Source of the DNA: Deltaproteobacteria bacterium | GTDB taxonomy: Bacteria; Myxococcota_A; Polyangia; Polyangiales; Polyangiaceae | Direction: 5' to 3' | Length of the DNA: 64,000 nucleotides | NCBI GenBank assembly: GCA_016875405.1 | Contig: VGRJ01000011.1 | Location: 1 to 64,000, forward strand | Shown: in pieces, positions 1-8,543 of the stretch | Layout of the letters: each line of letters opens with the position of its first letter | Numbering within the stretch: position 1 is the stretch's first letter | Notes under the pieces: model-generated | The model's database searches: none | Seen by the model: the letters and a program-made list of their open reading frames with translations, nothing else | What the model was told of the DNA's origin: nothing | Translations under genes and position numbers: made by a program

Positions 1-77
1 TCCGCGCCGGGGCGTTCGCGAGCTTCCAGCGGAGCTGGCTCGACCGCCTCGAGGCGGGTGAGCGCGAGGGCGGCTGA
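1..77 (+). CDS. C-terminal end of an unidentified protein (partial)
   Basis: An open frame runs from the window edge to a TGA at 75-77 and encodes about 24 residues with the tail SWLDRLEAGEREGG. Its codons have the strong G/C third-position bias of the neighbouring genes, which supports a real 3' end. The 5' part lies outside the window, so no function can be given. About 160 bp of non-coding sequence separates it from the next gene. Confidence 0.4.
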   Translation, partial: RAGAFASFQRSWLDRLEAGEREGG

Positions 78-239
78 ACGAACCGGTCTCGGGCTGAAAG
101 ACGAGCCCCCCTCGCGGAGGACGGAGCGCCGCGTCGGCCCTCCGAGCCTCTTGTCGCGAGAGCACAAATGCACCTACCGTACGTCGCTGCCAGGAGACGC
201 CTCTCCCAGGCATTCACGGCCTCTTTCGCGACCGTACGC

Positions 240-2309
240 ATGCGTTTTCATTGCCAGAGTTGCTCGGCGAAGTACCAGATCGCCGACGAGAAGGTCGGGG
301 GCAAGACCATCCGGATGAAGTGCCGCAAGTGCGGCACGACGATCCAGGTTCGACCGACTGGAGATGGCGAGGCCGAGCACGTCGTGGACCCCTCGATCGC
401 CCCGGTGACGATGATGCCGCCGAGCGAGGCCCTCCCACCGAGCCTCGCCCCGACCGCGAGCGTGCCGCGCGAGCCGATGGCTGCGACCGAGGTCCCCGCG
501 ACGAGCGCGGTGACCTCGTCAGCCCCGCCCCTCGGGTCGTTGGCGACCCCCGCCTCGGTCCCCGCCTCGAGCGTGCCGCTGCCGCTCGGCGAAACGATGA
601 GTCCGCGTCCCGCGGCCCTGCCAGGCTTGCCTCCGCGTGCGCTCGGTGCCGCGCCGTCGCTGACCGCGGGCGCACGACCACCCGGTCTACCAGGCTTGCC
701 GCCGCGAGCCGTTCCGCCGCTGCCCGGGGCGCTGCCGTCCGGACTGCCCAAGCCAGGCTTGCCGCCGCGATTGCCTGGGGCTCGCCCGCTGCCTGGCGCA
801 CCGACCCTCGCCGGCGGCGTCGCCTCGCCCTTGTCGGCGGGGCTCGGTGCTACGGCGCCGACAACGGTCGAGGACGCGACGGTCATCGTGGAGGCGCCTC
901 GCATCCCCGCCGTCGAGGCGCCGCCGGTCCCAGTGATCGAGGCCGCGCCCGTGGTGCCGTTCGAGGCCGCGCCCGAGGTGCCGTTCGAGGCCGCGCCCGT
1001 GGTGCCGTTCGAGGCCGCGCCCGTGGTGCCGTTCGAGGCCGCGCCCGAGGTGCCGTTCGAGGCCGCGCCCGTGGTGTCGTTCGAGGGGGCGACCGTGTCG
1101 CTTCCGTCGCTGCCCTCCGGGTCGGGCATCGCGCCGGCGCCGCAGATGTCGGATCCCCTCGTGTTGACAAAGATCAAGGGTGGTCTGCCTGAGCTCCCGG
1201 GCCTTGGCGACCCCTCGAAGCGCGACGCGGCCGATCCCCTCGGCGGCTTCGACGCCGCGGCGCCGTCACCCGCGGTGTCGTCTGCGCAGGACGGTTCGAG
1301 CACGCTCCACAGCGCGGGAGAGGCCCCGTCAACGGGGCTCGAGCAAGTGATCGCCGAGCTCCGCCTCGAGTCTGCCCCGCCTGCGCCCGCTGCTGCTGCG
1401 CCTGCTGCCGCTGCGCCTGCTGCCGCTGCCGCTGCGCCTGCGCCTGCGCCCGCGGCATCCAGTGCGCCTGTCGCGCACTCCGCATCGCCGAGCCTCGATC
1501 GTCCGTCGGAGCTGCCCGAGCTCGAGAACCTCGATCGGCGTCAGCGTCACCGGGGCATCCACCCAATGGCGTGGGGGCTCGTCGCGATGTGCGCCGCGCT
1601 CGGAGCCGTCGCGGCCTGGGTGATCCTCTCGCCCGCTCCGTCGGCGACCGACGTGGAAGCTCGAAAAAACACGCGCGCTGCGGCCTCGGCGTCGAGCGAC
1701 GCGTCGACTCCCGCGTCGACTGCCGCGCTCGCCGCGACCGCCGCAGGTGCCTCGGATCGCCCCGCCGCCCTGGGCTCGGCCGAGCCTGGCGCCGTGCAGC
1801 CCACCGGGACGGGGGTCGGACTCGCAGCCGATCCGTCGACGGCAGGGTCCGCGGCGCTGATGATGGGCTCCGCGGCCGCGGCGTCGGCCGCGGCGCCGAC
1901 GGCGGCGGCGAGCGCCTCAGCGAAGACCGACAAGGGAGGTCCCGCCCCTTGCGATCCTCGCACCGATCCGCTGTGCAGCGCGGTGGGCGGTCCCGATAGC
2001 GGGACCGGCTCTGCCCACTCGGGTGATTCGAGCGCGGGCCTCTCGCCAGAGCAGCTATCGGCGGTGGTCTCTCGAAATCGTGGTGCCGTGCAGCGTGCCT
2101 GTCTACCGCTCGTTCAGAACGGCGCCGTCAAGGTCAACGTCTCGCTCACCGTGGGGCCGTCCGGCAACGTGACCTCGGCCAACGTCAGCGCAGGCGGCGG
2201 CAACTCCGCGGTCGTGAGCTGCGTCAAGAGCCGCGTCACGGGTTGGCAGTTCCCCGCGTCCGGAGGCTCGACGCAGGTGTCGGTGCCGTTCCAGCTGATC
2301 GCCCAGTAG
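240..2309 (+). CDS. MJ0042 zinc-ribbon protein with AgmX/PglI C-terminal domain
   Basis: Predicted 689-residue single-pass membrane protein. An N-terminal zinc ribbon (about 1-40) has paired cysteines C5/C8 and C28/C31, as in the MJ0042 family. A long Pro/Ala-rich linker follows, then a hydrophobic segment near 443-463 (LVAMCAALGAVAAWVIL). The C-terminal ~95 residues (RNRGAVQRACLP ... GWQFPASGG) match the AgmX/PglI C-terminal domain of myxobacterial gliding and envelope proteins, a TonB-C-like fold. The ATG at 240 was chosen because the zinc ribbon starts there; the track ORF from 168 adds 24 unlikely residues. The linker holds six exact-length 24-bp repeats. The architecture suggests a cytoplasmic sensor domain joined to an exported envelope domain. 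The exact function is unknown. Confidence 0.85.
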   Translation: MRFHCQSCSAKYQIADEKVGGKTIRMKCRKCGTTIQVRPTGDGEAEHVVDPSIAPVTMMPPSEALPPSLAPTASVPREPMAATEVPATSAVTSSAPPLGSLATPASVPASSVPLPLGETMSPRPAALPGLPPRALGAAPSLTAGARPPGLPGLPPRAVPPLPGALPSGLPKPGLPPRLPGARPLPGAPTLAGGVASPLSAGLGATAPTTVEDATVIVEAPRIPAVEAPPVPVIEAAPVVPFEAAPEVPFEAAPVVPFEAAPVVPFEAAPEVPFEAAPVVSFEGATVSLPSLPSGSGIAPAPQMSDPLVLTKIKGGLPELPGLGDPSKRDAADPLGGFDAAAPSPAVSSAQDGSSTLHSAGEAPSTGLEQVIAELRLESAPPAPAAAAPAAAAPAAAAAAPAPAPAASSAPVAHSASPSLDRPSELPELENLDRRQRHRGIHPMAWGLVAMCAALGAVAAWVILSPAPSATDVEARKNTRAAASASSDASTPASTAALAATAAGASDRPAALGSAEPGAVQPTGTGVGLAADPSTAGSAALMMGSAAAASAAAPTAAASASAKTDKGGPAPCDPRTDPLCSAVGGPDSGTGSAHSGDSSAGLSPEQLSAVVSRNRGAVQRACLPLVQNGAVKVNVSLTVGPSGNVTSANVSAGGGNSAVVSCVKSRVTGWQFPASGGSTQVSVPFQLIAQ
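939..1082 (+). repeat. Six tandem 24-bp repeats inside the AgmX-type gene
   Basis: Six contiguous copies of the unit GAGGCCGCGCCCGTGGTGCC-GTTC encode the octapeptide EAAPVVPF or EAAPEVPF. Copies differ only at a V/E codon (GTG/GAG) and one P-to-S change in the last copy. The unit length is a multiple of three, so copy-number change would keep the frame. Confidence 0.95.
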
Positions 2310-2318
2310 ACTCGCGGC

Positions 2319-4349
2319 TCAGCGTTGCCAGAAGCGCTCGACCTCCGCGAGGTCGTCGGTTCGCCTCGCGGGGGGCAGGCTCTCGAGCAGCGTCCGCCCG
2401 TAGCCACGCGTGACGAGCCGTCGGTCGAGGATCGCCACGACGCCGCGATCCGAGCGCGTCCGCAGCAGGCGACCGTAGCCCTGCTTCAAGGCGATCGCCG
2501 CCCGCGGCACGCTGTAGTCCGCGAACGGTGAGCGCCCGCGTTCCCGCAGCGCCGTGCTGCGAGCGACCACCAGAGGATCGGTGGGTACCTCGAATGGCAG
2601 GCGATCGATCACCACGAGCCGTAGCGCCGCGCCTGGTACGTCGACGCCCTCCCAGAAGCTCATCGTCGCGACGAGCACCGCCTCCCCCGCCGAGCGAAAT
2701 CGCTCGAGCAGGGCGCGCTTCGGGGCCTCGCCTTGCACGAGCCGCAGGCGCTCGGGGAGCTCTCGCTCGAGCTCGGCCCGAAACGCCCGCATCGCGCGCA
2801 CCGACGTGCAGAGGACGAATGCCCCACCCGGCGTCGCGCGGACGAGCGCCACGATCCTCGCCGCGGCCGCTTCTACGTACGCAGGATCGCTCACGTCGGG
2901 GAGATCCTCGGGCGTGTAGAGCAGCGCGGCTCCGGCGTGGTCGAGCGCCTCCGGGGCGACCAGCTCGTCGACCGGCGCATCGAGCGGCTCGTCGAGCCCC
3001 AGGCGCTGGCGCAGGAACTCGAACGAACGCCCGGCCGTCATCGTCGCGCTGGTCAGCACGACCCCGAGCCCACGCGCGAACAGTCGGTCCCGCAGCATCG
3101 GGCCGATGTCGACCGGAGACGACGCCACGGTCATTCCGCCGCCCGAACGTCGATCGAGCCAGCCGACGCGGGCTCGCTCAGGATACAGGATCGACGACAA
3201 ATCGTCGCGCAGCTTGGTGATGCGTTGGGCGACCTGCGCGAGCGACTCATGCAGCGCGGCGTGTCCACCGAGCACCTGCGCGACCACGCCGAGCGCATCG
3301 TCGACGGCGTAGTAGCGGTCCCTCGCGGCCGGGTGCGCGTCGAGCTCGGGAAGCGGCTCGCGTCCTTCGTCGCCTGGACTTACCGCGATTGCGTTCAGCG
3401 CGGCGAAGAGCTCGTCGGCTCGAGTACGCGCGCTCACGAGGTAGGTCGGCGGGGCGTCCCCTTCGACGAGGCGAGACGCTCGGAGACTGCGCTCGGCATC
3501 GGCGAGGGCCCGGGAGATGCCGCCGCTTGAGACGCTCGAGCCGAAGAACGTGGTCGCGACGTCCTCGACACGGTGCGCCTCGTCGAGGATCAACACGTCG
3601 TAGGGCGGGAGCACGCCGCCTGGGTGGTCCCCCTTCAGCGCGAGGTCTGCGAACAGGAGGTGATGATTGACGACGAGCAACTGCGCTCGCTCGGCGGCGC
3701 GCCGAAGTCGCGTCACGTGGCATGCGTCGTGGTGCTCGCATCGGGGACCGACCCGCGTCTCGCTCGACGAGACGATGAGCGGCCAGATCGGGTGGGACTC
3801 CTCGAGCTCGGCGAGCTCGGCGCGGTCGCCCGTCGTCGTGTCGCGCGCCCAGGCCTCGACGAGCGGTAGCGCTCGGGCGACGTCGCGTCCGGACTTCCCC
3901 CGAGCGGTGTCGACGAAGCCATCGCGAAGCTCCTGAAAGCGTCTCAAGCAGAGGTAGTTGCCGAGACCCTTCACCAGCACGGCGTCGACATCGAGGCCGA
4001 GGTGCTCGGCGATGAGCGGCAGATCCTTCTGAACGATCTGCTCCTGAAGCGCCTTGCTCGCGGTCGAGACGACCACCCGCCGCCCGCTCGCGAGCGCTGG
4101 AACCAGGTAAGCGAGGGTCTTGCCCGTCCCCGTCCCCGCCTCGCAGAGGAGGATCCGATCGTCCCGGAGCGCGCGCTCGACCGCTCGTGCCATCGCGAGC
4201 TGACCTTCGCGCTCCTCGTAACCCACGAGGCGCGCCGCGAGCGGACCGTGCGCGCCGAGCAGCGCCGCCGCGCGTGACGGGCCGTCGCTCTCGGGAGGCA
4301 GCGGCACGCCCCACTCCTGAACATCGATTCCGTCCTCGTCGTGCTCCAC
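2319..4349 (-). CDS. DinG/YoaA-like ATP-dependent DNA helicase (Rad3/XPD superfamily)
   Basis: Predicted 676-residue superfamily 2 helicase. Walker A (AGTGTGKT, about 71-78) and the DEAH box (256-259) are intact, and the C-terminal motifs end in the ATP-binding arginine region QGYGRLLRTRSDRG. These are typical of DinG/YoaA enzymes that unwind DNA with 5'-3' polarity and act on damaged or structured DNA. Iron-sulfur-type cysteines are visible at C134 (NYLC), C204 and C210. As I recall the family, a fourth cysteine should sit about five residues before C204, but arginine (R199, ETRVGPRC) is there. The gene is divergent from the PPIase gene and convergent with the AgmX-type gene, with 9 bp between their ends. 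Confidence 0.88.
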   Translation of the reverse strand: MEHDEDGIDVQEWGVPLPPESDGPSRAAALLGAHGPLAARLVGYEEREGQLAMARAVERALRDDRILLCEAGTGTGKTLAYLVPALASGRRVVVSTASKALQEQIVQKDLPLIAEHLGLDVDAVLVKGLGNYLCLRRFQELRDGFVDTARGKSGRDVARALPLVEAWARDTTTGDRAELAELEESHPIWPLIVSSSETRVGPRCEHHDACHVTRLRRAAERAQLLVVNHHLLFADLALKGDHPGGVLPPYDVLILDEAHRVEDVATTFFGSSVSSGGISRALADAERSLRASRLVEGDAPPTYLVSARTRADELFAALNAIAVSPGDEGREPLPELDAHPAARDRYYAVDDALGVVAQVLGGHAALHESLAQVAQRITKLRDDLSSILYPERARVGWLDRRSGGGMTVASSPVDIGPMLRDRLFARGLGVVLTSATMTAGRSFEFLRQRLGLDEPLDAPVDELVAPEALDHAGAALLYTPEDLPDVSDPAYVEAAAARIVALVRATPGGAFVLCTSVRAMRAFRAELERELPERLRLVQGEAPKRALLERFRSAGEAVLVATMSFWEGVDVPGAALRLVVIDRLPFEVPTDPLVVARSTALRERGRSPFADYSVPRAAIALKQGYGRLLRTRSDRGVVAILDRRLVTRGYGRTLLESLPPARRTDDLAEVERFWQR

Positions 4350-4430
4350 GCGCGCGCCTCTCGCATAGCCCGGAATGGAGCGGGCGGCTCGCCAACGTGC
4401 GACGTCCGTGTTAAGGCCGCCCCCTCACGC

Positions 4431-6155
4431 ATGTCTCGCTCGATCAAACAGGCGGTCTGGGGCGCGGCGATCCTCGCCATCTCGCTGGTGTTCATCATGC
4501 AGTTCCGTCCCGGGGCGCAGCTGCAAGGCATGGGTGCCGATGCCGGCGCGGAGCCGACGTGCGCCGTCGAGGTCGAGCGTCGCTGCATCGTGACGCAGTC
4601 GGACTTCGTCACCGCGTTTCGCCTCGTCGCCTCGGGCAACCTCGAGGACGACAGCCGGCGCGAGATGGTGCGTCAGCTCGTGCTCGAGGGTCTCATTCAG
4701 CGCTGGCTGTTGGTCGAAGACGCGTTTCGCCTCGGCATCGCCGTCTCCGAAGACGACGTCACGCGCGGTCTGTCGCGTGGGTTCGTCCGCGTGTCGTTGC
4801 CCGCCGATCATGAGGACGACATGCTCGCTTACCAGCTCGGCCTGTCGCAGCCCGACGGAGCGGCCCGCGCGATCGCCGTCAAAGATCCGAAGTCGGAGAA
4901 GTTCGACTACGAGCGGTACAAGAAGTGGGTCCAGCGCGTCTCGGGCAAGACCCTCAAGGATTTTCGTGAGTTCGCGTCGAACGAAGAGCTCGCGGCGCGG
5001 ATGCGCGCGCTCATCAGGTCGCGCGTGCGGGTGGCCGAGGCCGATGCGCGCGCCGAGTTCGCGGTGTCGAGCGCGAAGCTCGTCGCCGACTACATCCCGC
5101 TCTCTCGCGACTTCTATCAACGTCGCGCCGACGCTTCGAACGACGCCGTGACGAAGTGGGCGACCGAGAACGCGAAGGAGCTCGACGAGGCCTTCGCCAC
5201 GCGCAAGGAGGAGTTCGCCCCGTCGTGCCGCAAGGCGCGTCACCTGCTCGTGCGTGTCGACGACTCAGGGGATAAGGCCGCCGCCACGAAGAAGGCACGC
5301 GAGAAGATCGACGCGGCCAAGAAGCGCATCGAGAAGGGCGATGACTTCGCCGACGTCGCGCGGACGCTCAGCGAGGACGCGCAGTCCGCTTCCGTTGGCG
5401 GCGCGCTCGGCTGCTTTGCCGCGGGCAAGCTGGCTCGGCCCAACACCGCGAGGGCGGTCGATGACGCCGCGTTCGCGGTCGAGAAAGGCAAGCTCAGCGA
5501 GGTCGTCGAGTCGACGTTTGGCCTGCACCTCGTCACGGTCGACGCGATCCTCGACGGCGAAGCTGCTGAGAAGGAAGGCCGCAGCCAGATCGCCCGCGAG
5601 CGCTACCTCAAGGCCGAAGGGGAGCGCCTTGCCGCCAGCGCCGCGAAGGAGATCGCCACGGCCGTCAAGGGCGGCAAGACCCTCGCGCAGGCGCTCGACG
5701 AGCACCTCTCCGGGCTCACGCCCAAGGTCGATGCGGACGCGGAAGCCGATCGTCCTCAGCTCACGACGAGCAGTGAATTCTCGCTCGCGGGCCCTCCGTT
5801 CCCCGGCGTCGAGAACCCCCTCGCTGCGGCGGGGGCGCTCTTCGCGCTCGAGGTGGGCGGCGTCCCCGCCGACCCGATCAAGACTTACACCGGCTACGCC
5901 GTCGCGCAGGTGAAGGAGAAGAAAGCGCTCGACGAGAAGGACTGGCTCGACAAGCGCGAGACGCTCCTCGACTCGTTGCGCCGCGATCGTGAGCGCGACG
6001 CGCTCGTCCGCTACCTGCATACGCTTCGCGAGAAGTACGCGAAGAGCATCACTTACACGACGAAGGACGAGGGCAAGAAGAAGTCCGGCAAGGGCGAGGC
6101 GCCGAAGGGCCAAGAGCCGCCCGCTTCGCCTGCCGAGCCGCCGGGCGGTCCGTGA
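4431..6155 (+). CDS. Membrane-anchored parvulin-type peptidyl-prolyl isomerase (SurA/PpiD-like)
   Basis: Predicted 574-residue envelope folding factor. A single N-terminal membrane segment (about 9-26, WGAAILAISLVFIMQF) anchors a periplasmic chain. A SurA_N-like helical region follows (about 50-230), then a rotamase domain (about 263-370) with the parvulin signatures KARHLLVRV and GGALGCFAAGKL...AFAVEKGKLSEVVESTFGLHLV. Such proteins isomerise prolyl bonds and help outer-membrane or secreted proteins to fold. The ATG at 4431 was chosen because it sits just before the membrane segment; the track ORF starts 90 bp earlier, against the divergent helicase gene. The stop overlaps the GTG of the next gene (GTGA), which suggests co-transcription. 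Confidence 0.88.
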   Translation: MSRSIKQAVWGAAILAISLVFIMQFRPGAQLQGMGADAGAEPTCAVEVERRCIVTQSDFVTAFRLVASGNLEDDSRREMVRQLVLEGLIQRWLLVEDAFRLGIAVSEDDVTRGLSRGFVRVSLPADHEDDMLAYQLGLSQPDGAARAIAVKDPKSEKFDYERYKKWVQRVSGKTLKDFREFASNEELAARMRALIRSRVRVAEADARAEFAVSSAKLVADYIPLSRDFYQRRADASNDAVTKWATENAKELDEAFATRKEEFAPSCRKARHLLVRVDDSGDKAAATKKAREKIDAAKKRIEKGDDFADVARTLSEDAQSASVGGALGCFAAGKLARPNTARAVDDAAFAVEKGKLSEVVESTFGLHLVTVDAILDGEAAEKEGRSQIARERYLKAEGERLAASAAKEIATAVKGGKTLAQALDEHLSGLTPKVDADAEADRPQLTTSSEFSLAGPPFPGVENPLAAAGALFALEVGGVPADPIKTYTGYAVAQVKEKKALDEKDWLDKRETLLDSLRRDRERDALVRYLHTLREKYAKSITYTTKDEGKKKSGKGEAPKGQEPPASPAEPPGGP

Positions 6156-6763
6156 CCGAGAGGGCTCCCGTGAGCGTTGCCGCGCTCATCGTCGCCTTCC
6201 TCGCGAGCGCGCTCCTCGCTCCGAGCGCGTGCAGCGACGAGGCGGGCGTGTCGGGACCTGGCGCCGGGGGGAGCCTCGCCGTTGTCGCCTCCTCGAGCGC
6301 TTCGGGCAGCTCGACGTTCGCGTCGGCCTCGAGTGCAGGCGGCGCCGCGCCGACCTTCGGTTGCAACCCCGTCTCGGGCGAGGGCTGCGACCAAGGTGAG
6401 ACGTGCGATGTCGACTACGGGGCGCTCGCGTTCTTTTGCTACGAGGGTGACGCGACGCTCGGGCTCTGCGCCTCGTGCGGGCCATCGAAGGGGTACTGCG
6501 CGCCGGGCTCGACCTGTTACCTCGGCGCGTGCCACGCCTTCTGCTGCGACGACGCCGATTGCGGCACCGGGGCGCGCTGCGATCGCGACGTGCTCGCGAC
6601 CTTCGGATCCGGTCAAGTCGGCGTGTGCCGCCTCTTCGACGAGGGAGCGGGTGGCGCGGGGGGAAGTGGCGGAGCTCCCCCGGCCAAGCCTCCGACGCCG
6701 GATTGCGCGGCCTCGACGCCCCGCCCGAGTCAGGGCTCGTGCGTGCCGACCGCCAATAACTGA
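6152..6763 (+). CDS. Cys-rich secreted protein, probable lipoprotein
   Basis: Predicted 203-residue protein of unknown function. The N-terminus is hydrophobic (ALIVAFLASALLAPSAC), consistent with Sec export; PSAC is only a weak lipobox. A Ser/Ala/Gly linker leads to a region with many cysteines in short loops (CNPVSGEGCDQGETCD, CFCCDDADCGTGARCD-like spacing), a style common in myxobacterial surface lipoproteins. The GTG at 6152 overlaps the PPIase stop by four bases; a second in-frame GTG at 6170 is also possible. Translation is probably coupled to the PPIase gene. Confidence 0.7.
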   Translation: MTERAPVSVAALIVAFLASALLAPSACSDEAGVSGPGAGGSLAVVASSSASGSSTFASASSAGGAAPTFGCNPVSGEGCDQGETCDVDYGALAFFCYEGDATLGLCASCGPSKGYCAPGSTCYLGACHAFCCDDADCGTGARCDRDVLATFGSGQVGVCRLFDEGAGGAGGSGGAPPAKPPTPDCAASTPRPSQGSCVPTANN

Positions 6764-6783
6764 GGTAAAAAGCAGCGATCCCG

Positions 6784-7116
6784 ATGAGCCAGCCCCCCTC
6801 TGAATCCGAGTTCGAGCGCGCAGCGGATGCCGAACTGAAGCGTCTCATTGAGTGCGTCATCGCCTGCGACGACTCGCTCGACCCCGACCTTCAGGCAGGT
6901 GTCCTGTCGATCGCGTTCGAGGACGGCGCCAAGTACGTCGTCAACAGCCACCGCGCGGCGCGCCAGATCTGGATGGCGGCGGAGCGCAACGCTTGGCACT
7001 TTGACCTCGAGCCCGCGTCGAGCAGCTGGCGAACGCCGGCCGGTGACGAGCTCTGGTCGACGCTCTCGCGCGTGCTCGGCGCAAAGCTTGGCCGCACGAT
7101 CGAGCTGGCTCGCTGA
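6784..7116 (+). CDS. cyaY: CyaY/frataxin-like iron-binding protein
   Basis: Predicted 110-residue protein that fits the bacterial frataxin family in length and layout. An acidic N-terminal helix (ESEFERAADAELKRLIECV) leads to beta strands GVLSIAFEDGAKYVVNSH and the family-typical RQIWMAAERNAWHFDL, then a C-terminal helix LWSTLSRVLGAKLG. Frataxins bind iron and modulate Fe-S cluster assembly on IscS/IscU; that role is taken from the family. The gene lies 20 bp after the Cys-rich protein and 11 bp before a TolC-type gene, so it may share their transcript. No isc or suf genes are in this window. Confidence 0.82.
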   Translation: MSQPPSESEFERAADAELKRLIECVIACDDSLDPDLQAGVLSIAFEDGAKYVVNSHRAARQIWMAAERNAWHFDLEPASSSWRTPAGDELWSTLSRVLGAKLGRTIELAR

Positions 7117-7127
7117 GGCTCTACGTC

Positions 7128-8543
7128 GTGAAGGCCCGCGTCCTCGGCCCACCAGGCGCAGCTCAGACGTCGGCCGTGGGCCTCGCCCTTGGGCTCATGG
7201 GGTTCTTTCTCGCGGGGCTTACGAGCGCCGAGGAGCCGCGCGTCGTCGAGCCGACCAGCGCACGGGACGCCGCGGTCTTCGCCTTGCCCGAGGTGACGGA
7301 TCCACTGCTCGAGCCGGTCCCGCGACCACGCCGCGAGGTCACGAGTTTTCGAGAGGCTCGCGAGCTCCTCGAGCGACGAAGCCCCGACCTCGCCCTCGCG
7401 CGCGCCGACGTCGAGCGGGCCCGCGGCATCCTCCGTCAGTCGCTCGCGGGAGCGCTCCCGTCGATCACGAGCACCGCGAGCCTCGCAGGCCGTCCCTTGC
7501 AGCCGACCCTCATCCCGACGCTCACCCCGCCGAGCTACACCTACCTCGCGCAGATCGTGGCGAGCGAGCGCATCGTCGCGCCCGCGACCTGGAAGCTCAT
7601 CGGAGCGAGCGAGCGTGACGTTGAGCGCGCGCAGCTCTCAGCCGAAGACATGCGCCGGCGCGTATACGGCGGCCTCGCCGAGGCACTCCTCGGCGTCGTC
7701 GTCACCGAACGCGCCGCCGAGCTCGCGCGTGACGGGCTTCGCTCCTCGCTGCAGACGCTCACGCTCTGGACGCGTCGACACGACGTCGGGGTTGGCACCG
7801 AGCTCGACCTGGCGCGGCTGTCTCAGGACGTCGCGAGCGCGCGGCTCGCGCTCATCGAGCGGACCGAAGCCGTACGCAGGGCTCACGAAGCGCTCGGCAT
7901 GGCGCTCGGCACCGTCGAACCCTGGGGGCTCTCGGCTGTTGTCGACGCGGCGGCGGTCGAGTCGTCGGTGCGCGCGAGCTGCGCGCCGCAAGCGGGTCCG
8001 AACGCGCGCCCCGATGTCGCGGCCGCGCTGGTCTCGGTCGATGTGGCCGAGCGCATGGTCAAGAAGACCCAGGCCGAGTTCGCGCCGACGGTCGACCTCG
8101 TCACCACGATCGGGATGCAGCCGGCGTCCTTCGCCTCGACGGAGCCTGCCGCGAACGTACAGATCGCAGGCGTCGTCACCTTTTCGATCTGGGACGGGGG
8201 CGCGCGCTACGGGTCGCTGCGGATCGCGCGGGCGAACGTCGACGCAGCCCACGCTCGCCACGACCGGGTCCGCCGCGAGGCCGAGCTCCAAGCGTCGCAG
8301 GCTACGCGCGCCATTGGCGTGGCCGAGGCCGCACTCTCGGCGGCCCGTGATTCGCGCGATCGGGCGCGTGATGCCGATCGTTTGGTCCGCGCGGCGCTTC
8401 GGGTGGGCGTCGGCTCGACGCTCGATCTGGTTCAGGCCCAGGCACTCCTCCGTCGCACCGACACCGAGGTCGCGCTCCGCGAATACGAGGTCGTCCGCGC
8501 GAAGGTCGAGCAGTTCCTCCTCACGTCGAGGTGTTCGCCATGA
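7128..8543 (+). CDS. TolC-family outer-membrane efflux channel
   Basis: Predicted 471-residue outer-membrane channel of a tripartite efflux system. An N-terminal signal peptide (AVGLALGLMGFFLAGLTSA) is followed by two OEP repeats rich in long helices, for example ELLERRSPDLALARADVERARGILRQ and the second-half helix with GVGSTLDLVQAQALLRR, a TolC-family hallmark. Length is normal for the family. Translation starts at GTG 7128. The stop TGA at 8541-8543 overlaps the ATG of the adaptor gene, so channel, adaptor and pump form one translationally coupled operon. Confidence 0.9.
   Translation: MKARVLGPPGAAQTSAVGLALGLMGFFLAGLTSAEEPRVVEPTSARDAAVFALPEVTDPLLEPVPRPRREVTSFREARELLERRSPDLALARADVERARGILRQSLAGALPSITSTASLAGRPLQPTLIPTLTPPSYTYLAQIVASERIVAPATWKLIGASERDVERAQLSAEDMRRRVYGGLAEALLGVVVTERAAELARDGLRSSLQTLTLWTRRHDVGVGTELDLARLSQDVASARLALIERTEAVRRAHEALGMALGTVEPWGLSAVVDAAAVESSVRASCAPQAGPNARPDVAAALVSVDVAERMVKKTQAEFAPTVDLVTTIGMQPASFASTEPAANVQIAGVVTFSIWDGGARYGSLRIARANVDAAHARHDRVRREAELQASQATRAIGVAEAALSAARDSRDRARDADRLVRAALRVGVGSTLDLVQAQALLRRTDTEVALREYEVVRAKVEQFLLTSRCSP

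Noticed and set aside
939-1082. CRISPR-like repeat array
   Set aside because: Copies are contiguous without spacers and lie in frame within a gene, so it is a coding minisatellite.
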